Origin: an uncultured Mollicutes bacterium
GTDB lineage: Bacteria; Bacillota_I; Bacilli_A; RFN20; CAG-826
NCBI GenBank assembly: GCA_900542595.1
Contig: UQOB01000042.1
Location: 1 to 11,072 of the forward strand
DNA: 11,072 nt
Direction of reading: 5' to 3'
In this document: piece after piece, positions 6,923 to 11,072 of the stretch
Layout: each line of letters begins with the position of its first letter
Numbering within the stretch: the first letter of the stretch is position 1
Translations under genes and position numbers: made by a program
Notes under the pieces: generated by a model
The model's database searches: none
Seen by the model: only the letters and a program-made list of their open reading frames with translations
Told to the model about the DNA's origin: nothing

Positions 6923-7951
6923 GTGAGCATAATTCATATGATAAGCAAAATACATATTCAAAATACAGCAACCATTAAAGATGCGGAAATTGAGCCGTTA
7001 CAGATCAATTATTTTTTTGGCGGAAACGGATCAGGGAAAACTTCCATTTCACGTTTTTTAGATGATTCTGAGAATTATAATAACGGCACGATTGTAAAAG
7101 ATTCGGCTTCAGAAGTTTTGGTTTACAATCGTGACTTCATAGATAAAAATTTCCAAGATAAAAATGCGATTCAAGGGATTTTTACTATTGGCGAATCGGC
7201 AGTAGAAACGCTCAATCAAATTAAAGAAAAAGAAGAGGAAAAAGCAAAGTTACAAACAGAACTTGGTACACGATTACGATCAATTGAAAAGTTACAGAGC
7301 GAAATAAATACTCTGGAAGAAGATTTTGAAACAAACTGTTGGGCGGTTCAACAAAAAATAGGAGAACAATTTTCGCATGCGTTAGTGGGGTTTAGAAGCA
7401 AAAAGAAACTTTTTTCTGATAAATGTTTTAATTCTTATTCACCTACTGAGTCACAACTTACAATTGAGGAGCTCATCAAAACATACCAGCACATTTTTCA
7501 AAAAGATATAAAAGAATATTCTTTGTTAAGTCCGTTTTTATTTTCCGTTCGCAATGGAGAAGAAATCATAGATATAGAAACTATAGAAACCGCAGGTGTA
7601 TTCTCACAAAAACTAGTAAAAGCTAATGAATCAAACTTCTCCAAGCTTATTGAGAGGCTTAGCAATGTAGATTGGGTTAGCCAGGGAATGCACTACCTTA
7701 AAGATGAGAACCTATGTCCTTTTTGTCAACGGGAACTGACCGAGGATATTTTATCTGAGTTGAATCTGTTATTTGACGAAACATACAATCAATCAATTGC
7801 ACAATTAAACAAATTATTGTTGTCGTACAATAAACTCATAAGCATATTGGAGGAGGCATTTCACACATCTATTACTTTCATTCAATCTATCCCCTTCTTG
7901 GATTCAGAGAAAATTGAAGATGTATATGCAAAGCTGATCGCTACTTTATAA
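6923..7951 (+). CDS. RloC/PrrC-like anticodon-nuclease ATPase, N-terminal piece (ends at in-frame TAA)
   Basis: N-terminal 342 residues of an AAA_13-type ABC ATPase. Visible parts: a short strand region (ISKIHIQNTATIKDAEI), Walker A GGNGSGKT (33-40), EVLVYNRDFIDKNF, a coiled coil (about 95-137), a central domain, and a zinc-hook-like C265-P-F-C268 in ENLCPFCQREL followed by another helical stretch. In RloC such a CxxC hook sits in the coiled coil and makes the tRNase zinc-responsive. The start is GTG at 6923, immediately after the restriction gene's TAA, or ATG at 6938; neither has a strong ribosome site, which suggests translational coupling. The frame ends at TAA (7949-7951), but the identical frame continues open to 9127, so this is half of a broken 734-codon gene. 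On its own it lacks the ABC signature, Walker B and the nuclease region. Confidence 0.8.
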   Translation: MSIIHMISKIHIQNTATIKDAEIEPLQINYFFGGNGSGKTSISRFLDDSENYNNGTIVKDSASEVLVYNRDFIDKNFQDKNAIQGIFTIGESAVETLNQIKEKEEEKAKLQTELGTRLRSIEKLQSEINTLEEDFETNCWAVQQKIGEQFSHALVGFRSKKKLFSDKCFNSYSPTESQLTIEELIKTYQHIFQKDIKEYSLLSPFLFSVRNGEEIIDIETIETAGVFSQKLVKANESNFSKLIERLSNVDWVSQGMHYLKDENLCPFCQRELTEDILSELNLLFDETYNQSIAQLNKLLLSYNKLISILEEAFHTSITFIQSIPFLDSEKIEDVYAKLIATL

Positions 7952-8212
7952 GTTAATCAAAAGAAAATTGAAGAAAAACTTCTACATCCATCCATAGAAG
8001 TAATACTGAGCTCTACCAAATATTTAAGAGATGCTCTTCTAAAAGAGCAAGAAGAATTAAATGAACAAATTGCTAACAATAATAGGTTATTAAAGAATAG
8101 AAGGACTGCGCGGGAAGCGTTTATCAAGAACCTTTGGGATTATATAGCAAATAAAGAACTTCACTCAATCATTGAAAATTATGCTAAAACACTTAAAGGT
8201 AAAAATCGTGGA
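7949..8212 (+). other. In-frame nonsense codon and hidden coding segment joining the two RloC-like pieces
   Basis: TAA at 7949-7951 follows ...YAKLIATL. Reading on in the same frame gives 87 sense codons with no other stop, starting VNQKKIEEKLLHPSIEV, passing a coiled-coil stretch (KEQEELNEQIANNNRLLKN), and running into the ATG at 8213. The two pieces are therefore in register, and the break is a single base change (for example from AAA, GAA or CAA), not an indel. The predicted ABC-coil half is lost from both predicted proteins unless the stop is read through or is a sequence error. Confidence 0.85.
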
Positions 8213-9127
8213 ATGGCGAACTTACTCATGCAGAGGGATTCGTTTCAACAAATGGTTAAAGACTGCGAAGCATCAATACGTGATTTAAGATCAAAAGTCG
8301 CATGTATTGACAATGCGGTTGACGAGGTTAATAAAATATTGACTGGATTTGGGTTTAATGGGTTCAAAATCGAAAAAAAGGATGAAATGTTTTATAAACT
8401 GATTCGTCCTGATGGTAGTGAAGTAAAAGAAACTCTTAGTGAGGGAGAGCATCGGTTCATTACATTCTTATATTATTATCAGCTTGTAAAAGGAACTTTA
8501 AATCGTGATTCTGAGATAAAAGATAAGATTTTGGTAATCGACGACCCTATTTCAAGCCTTGATAGCAATATTTTATTTATTGTTAGCCATTTGGTTCGTG
8601 GTTTGATCAATGAGTGCTTGAAGGGAGGACGCATTAAGCAAATCTTTATTCTGACACACAATATATATTTTCATCAAGAGGTTGTGTTTCGTGGCAGTAG
8701 GTTTAATCCTTCACCAAATACAGAGAGATACTTCATCTTACGTAAAGTAAATGAAGAAACGAAAATTATACCTTTTGAAAAGAATCAGATTAATTCATCA
8801 TATGAGCTCTTATGGAGAGAAATAAAAAGAGCAGATGCCGATGCGACATTCCTTTGTAACACAATGCGACGCATTTTAGAGCATTATTTTAGTATCATAG
8901 GTCGGAAAGATTGTAGCCAGATCATTGATGAGTTTGATGGACAAGACAAACTAATATGCAAGTCACTGTTAACATTTATAAATGAGGGGTCGCATATAAT
9001 TAACGATGATTTCAATATGAGCGTGGATCCCGATATGGTTGACAAATATAAGGATATTTTCAAACTTATATTTCAAAAAGCAGGTCAAGAAAGCCATTAC
9101 ACAATGATGATGGAACATGAGGAATAG
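8213..9127 (+). CDS. RloC/PrrC-like anticodon-nuclease ATPase, C-terminal piece (signature, Walker B, HEPN-like nuclease)
   Basis: C-terminal 304 residues (codons 431-734 of the unbroken gene). They hold the ABC signature LSEGEH (75-80), Walker B with D-loop LVIDDPISSLDSN (107-119) and switch histidine H149 in ILTHN. The nuclease region follows: ELLWREIKRAD, NTMRRILEHYF and FINEGSH. R219-x3-E223 together with H261 resemble the Arg-Glu-His triad of PrrC (R320, E324, H356 by memory; the E-to-H gap is 38 here against 32). R219-x4-H224 also fits the HEPN pattern. Known relatives cut or excise the wobble base of tRNA when phage proteins disturb a restriction enzyme or when DNA is damaged. ATG 8213 is only the first methionine after the nonsense codon and lacks a ribosome site (GTGGA just before it). 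Without the N-terminal Walker A it should not hydrolyse ATP alone. Confidence 0.8.
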   Translation: MANLLMQRDSFQQMVKDCEASIRDLRSKVACIDNAVDEVNKILTGFGFNGFKIEKKDEMFYKLIRPDGSEVKETLSEGEHRFITFLYYYQLVKGTLNRDSEIKDKILVIDDPISSLDSNILFIVSHLVRGLINECLKGGRIKQIFILTHNIYFHQEVVFRGSRFNPSPNTERYFILRKVNEETKIIPFEKNQINSSYELLWREIKRADADATFLCNTMRRILEHYFSIIGRKDCSQIIDEFDGQDKLICKSLLTFINEGSHIINDDFNMSVDPDMVDKYKDIFKLIFQKAGQESHYTMMMEHEE

Positions 9128-9130
9128 CTT

Positions 9131-10648
9131 ATGAAAGCAGTCATTTACGCCCGGTATAGCTCGGACAACCAAAGAGAGGAGAGTATCGAAGGTCAGATCC
9201 GCGAGTGCATGGAATTTGCCGAGCGGAACGGCATTACCGTGTTCGGTACATATATAGACCGTGCGCTCTCCGCAAAGACGGACAACCGTCCCGAATTCCA
9301 GCGGATGATCAAAGACAGCTATCGCAAGCTGTTCGATACCGTGCTCGTCTGGAAGTTGGACAGGTTCGCCCGCAACCGCTACGACTCCGCCTACTATAAA
9401 AACATTCTCAAAAAGAACGGCGTAAAGGTCATATCGGCAAAGGAGAACATCTCAGACGGTCCCGAAGGCGTGCTGCTCGAATCGATGCTTGAGGGCTGGG
9501 CAGAATACTATTCGGTCGATCTCTCCGAAAAAATCGGGCGCGGCTTGACGGAAAACGCCTTAAAGGGCAAGATGAACGGCGGCGGCCTGACATTCGGTTA
9601 TCACATGAAAGACCAACGCTTGGAAATCGACGAAACGACAGCTCCCGTCGTCGTGGAAATTTTCACTCGCTATGCCGACGGCGAAAGAATGACCGAAATT
9701 GCCAAAGACCTGACGCGGCGCGGCATTCGCACGACGCAGGGAAACAAGATCACGCTCAATGTCGTTCATTACCTTCTCAAAAACAGGCGATATATCGGAG
9801 AGTACAAATTCCGCGATATGATAATCCCCAATGCCATTCCGCCCATCGTGCCCGAAGAGCTGTTCAATCGCGTGCAGGAGATTATGGCGAGGAATCAAAA
9901 AGCCCCCGCCATGCGCAAGGCGGAGGATGACTATATCTTGACGACGCGATTGTTTTGCGGCAAATGCGGCACGTTCATGGTCGGAGAGAGCGGCAAGAGC
10001 CATACGGGAACCATTCATCGATATTATAAGTGCTCCCACGCCAAACGCAAGATGGGCTGCGACAAAAAGCCCGCAAAGAAAGATTGGATAGAAGACGCTG
10101 TCATTCATTACATCATGAAAATAGTGATGGATGACGAACTCATCGACCACATTGCCGATGCGATACTCAACATTCTAGCACAGGAGAACTCCAAGCTGCC
10201 GCAACTCAACGTGCGACTGAAAGAGATAGAGAGCGGCATACAGAATATGCTCAACGCTATACAGCAGGGCATACTTACTCCCTCCACCAAAGAGCGGCTT
10301 GAAGCATTAGAACAGGAAAAGGAAGAACTGAAAGTCGCCATTTACAGCGAGGAATTGCAAAAGCCGAAGATTACAAAGGAACACATTGCCTTTTGGATAA
10401 GCAAATTCCGCGATACCGATTTGACGGATGTTGCAAGCCGAAAGCGGCTTGTCGAGAGCTTTGTGAACGCCGTGTTCGTCTATGATGACAAGGTAGTGTT
10501 CACATTTAACTACAAAGACGGCTCAAAGACAGCCACAATAGACGAAATCACCGCCGAATTAGGTTCGGATTTGGACGGAACATCTCAATGTAATAACTGC
10601 ATGGCATATCAAGCCAAATACAAGAGAAAAACAGCCACCGCCAAATAG
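9131..10648 (+). CDS. Large serine recombinase (site-specific integrase/transposase)
   Basis: The protein cuts and rejoins DNA at attachment sites through a serine-DNA bond. The resolvase domain (about 1-140) starts YARYSSDNQREESIEGQ with R8 and nucleophile S10, and continues with LDRFARN (D77, R78, R81). The recombinase domain (about 150-265) contains GGGLTFGYHM and ITLNVVHYLLKNRRYIGEY. The zinc ribbon has C276, C279, C301 and C310. A coiled coil (about 355-405) precedes the C-terminal strand region VVFTFNYKDGSKT. Length (505) fits Clostridia-type element integrases. GAGGAAT (9119-9125) overlaps the end of the preceding gene and sets ATG 9131, three bases after its stop. Base composition is clearly richer in GC than the gene before it (34 of 60 in 9541-9600 versus 18 of 60 in 8521-8580). 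The last 25 or so residues are encoded by antisense of the regulator gene and are probably not native. Confidence 0.93.
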   Translation: MKAVIYARYSSDNQREESIEGQIRECMEFAERNGITVFGTYIDRALSAKTDNRPEFQRMIKDSYRKLFDTVLVWKLDRFARNRYDSAYYKNILKKNGVKVISAKENISDGPEGVLLESMLEGWAEYYSVDLSEKIGRGLTENALKGKMNGGGLTFGYHMKDQRLEIDETTAPVVVEIFTRYADGERMTEIAKDLTRRGIRTTQGNKITLNVVHYLLKNRRYIGEYKFRDMIIPNAIPPIVPEELFNRVQEIMARNQKAPAMRKAEDDYILTTRLFCGKCGTFMVGESGKSHTGTIHRYYKCSHAKRKMGCDKKPAKKDWIEDAVIHYIMKIVMDDELIDHIADAILNILAQENSKLPQLNVRLKEIESGIQNMLNAIQQGILTPSTKERLEALEQEKEELKVAIYSEELQKPKITKEHIAFWISKFRDTDLTDVASRKRLVESFVNAVFVYDDKVVFTFNYKDGSKTATIDEITAELGSDLDGTSQCNNCMAYQAKYKRKTATAK

Positions 10649-11023
10649 TGATGCTCCCCACCCTGCACCTGACATTGTCATAAAACCGCCAACAAAGAAA
10701 ATACCAATGCCAAGAAATATACCAACACCATAAAAAAGTCCAATTGCCATATCGTACTTATTAAATTGTCGTTTCTCCTTTTTTTCATATGTTTCCATCT
10801 TTGTTATTACCTCCTTCGCAAAATCGTCCATGTTGACTCCAAAAAGAAAGCAAATTTTTTTCAACATATTTAAATCGGGTTCATTAACATCTCTCTCCCA
10901 ATTCGATAGTGCCTGCCGGGTAACATTCAATTCCCCGGCTAGTTCTTCCTGTGTCATTCCCAATTGTGTTCGCAGATGACGTATTTGCTTTCCTGTTGTA
11001 ATATTCGTCTGTTCCTGGTTCAA
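10559..11023 (-). CDS. XRE-family regulator with two membrane helices; 3' end replaced
   Basis: A DNA-binding helix-turn-helix of the Cro/C1 type occupies residues about 10-66 (LGMTQEELAGELNVTRQALSNWER is its core), followed by a charged linker (KKEKRQ). Two hydrophobic helices follow at about 91-117 and 122-146. It is therefore a membrane-tethered repressor of a kind common in Firmicutes; the target is unknown, possibly itself. The start is TTG at 11021-11023 on the minus strand, chosen because AGGAGA (11031-11036) lies seven bases upstream and the next methionine (M23) would cut into the helix-turn-helix. The final seven or so residues (CSVQIRT) and the stop come from DNA that codes for the recombinase on the other strand. 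The native end is therefore lost, though little function need be lost. The two genes converge and overlap by 90 bases. Confidence 0.8.
   Translation of the reverse strand: MNQEQTNITTGKQIRHLRTQLGMTQEELAGELNVTRQALSNWERDVNEPDLNMLKKICFLFGVNMDDFAKEVITKMETYEKKEKRQFNKYDMAIGLFYGVGIFLGIGIFFVGGFMTMSGAGWGASLFGGGCFSLVFGLICHAVITLRCSVQIRT
10562..10592. other. Probable right-hand element junction
   Basis: Around this stretch the recombinase stops resembling its family (after GSDLDG), and the minus-strand regulator likewise changes from a membrane-helix ending (AVITLR) to an unlikely tail (CSVQIRT). Both proteins changing character at one place is what an attachment or insertion junction would produce. Serine integrase genes often lie next to an attachment site. 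The exact crossover base cannot be set without an uninterrupted relative, and I found no convincing matching repeat near the left join at about 5871-5885. Confidence 0.4.
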
Positions 11024-11045
11024 AATAGTTTCTCCTCTCTGATAC

Positions 11046-11062
11046 TGATTTTATCAATGATA
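11046..11062 (-). promoter_or_regulatory. Candidate promoter/operator of the XRE regulator gene
   Basis: On the minus strand TGATAAAAT (11048-11056) is an extended -10 (TG, one base, TAAAAT) pointing to the regulator, with a start expected near 11041. Two overlapping dyads cover it: TGATTTTATCA (11046-11056) and TATCAATGATA (11052-11062). Dyads over a promoter are typical for autoregulated XRE proteins; binding here is inferred only from position. Confidence 0.35.
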
Positions 11063-11072
11063 TTTCGCAATA

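Noticed and set aside
2845..7951. Two unexpected in-frame TAA codons (2845 and 7949) as a sign of a recoded TAA
   Set aside because: TAA also ends peptidase T, the 1481-2092 gene and the restriction fragment at sensible places, so it works as a normal stop here.
9560..10150. Long minus-strand open frame of 196 codons opposite the recombinase
   Set aside because: It lies wholly inside a clear serine recombinase with catalytic and zinc-ribbon motifs. It has no recognisable domain and is explained by the GC-rich codon pattern of the real gene.
5868..10575. Shared GATTT near both outer junctions (5871-5875 and 10568-10572) as a possible attachment-site core
   Set aside because: Five bases in AT-rich DNA are expected by chance and the flanks do not match; no crossover can be claimed from it.
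1..11072. CRISPR arrays, tRNA or rRNA genes, insertion-sequence inverted repeats
   Set aside because: No regularly spaced repeats, cloverleaf-like segments, rRNA-like stretches or paired terminal repeats were seen while reading both strands.

Overview
The window looks like a low-to-moderate GC Firmicutes/Tenericutes-type genome (Bacilli/Erysipelotrichia/RF39-like or Clostridia-like). The signs are strong AGGAGG-type ribosome sites, short intergenic spaces, heavy TTA/GAA/AAA codon use, T-rich intrinsic terminators, a Gram-positive style lipoprotein leader and a peptidase T. The exact lineage cannot be fixed from the sequence alone.

Left part (1-5807), apparently ordinary chromosome. A divergent gene start lies at 1-38 on the minus strand. 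It is followed by peptidase T (189-1391), an unrecognised four-helix membrane protein (1481-2092, with a clear terminator), a second unrecognised membrane protein with a charged tail (2191-2847, with its own extended -10 promoter and terminator), and a large one-piece MacB/FtsX-type ABC exporter (2998-5682). The exporter appears to start almost without a leader and carries a textbook EF-hand calcium loop in its extracellular domain. Codon style is uniform across this part.

Right part (about 5871 to the end), an accessory mosaic. A strong ribosome site and a complete lipoprotein signal peptide (5808-5870) run out of frame into the C-terminal half of an AlwI-family type IIS restriction endonuclease (5867-6922), whose DNA-recognition half is missing. 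Directly abutting is an AT-rich gene for an RloC/PrrC-like protein: AAA_13/ABC-type ATPase, CPFC zinc-hook-like motif, and a C-terminal HEPN-like anticodon-nuclease region. It is cut into two pieces by one in-frame TAA at 7949-7951, while the same frame stays open on both sides (6923-9127, 734 codons if read through). Three bases later begins a much more GC-rich large serine recombinase (9131-10648). Its 3' end overlaps, tail to tail, the end of a minus-strand XRE-type regulator with two membrane helices (10559-11023, TTG start).

How the pieces fit (inference): this looks like a decayed or partly decayed phage-defence cargo next to a site-specific recombinase. A restriction enzyme is paired with a suicide tRNase-like guard, as PrrC and RloC are known to sit beside type I restriction systems, but here the restriction partner is of the AlwI type. 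Both defence genes are damaged as written (5' truncation; nonsense codon). The two outer junctions, in a lipoprotein gene on the left and a regulator gene on the right, do not look like the two halves of one target gene. This points to a secondary deletion, nested insertions or an assembly join.
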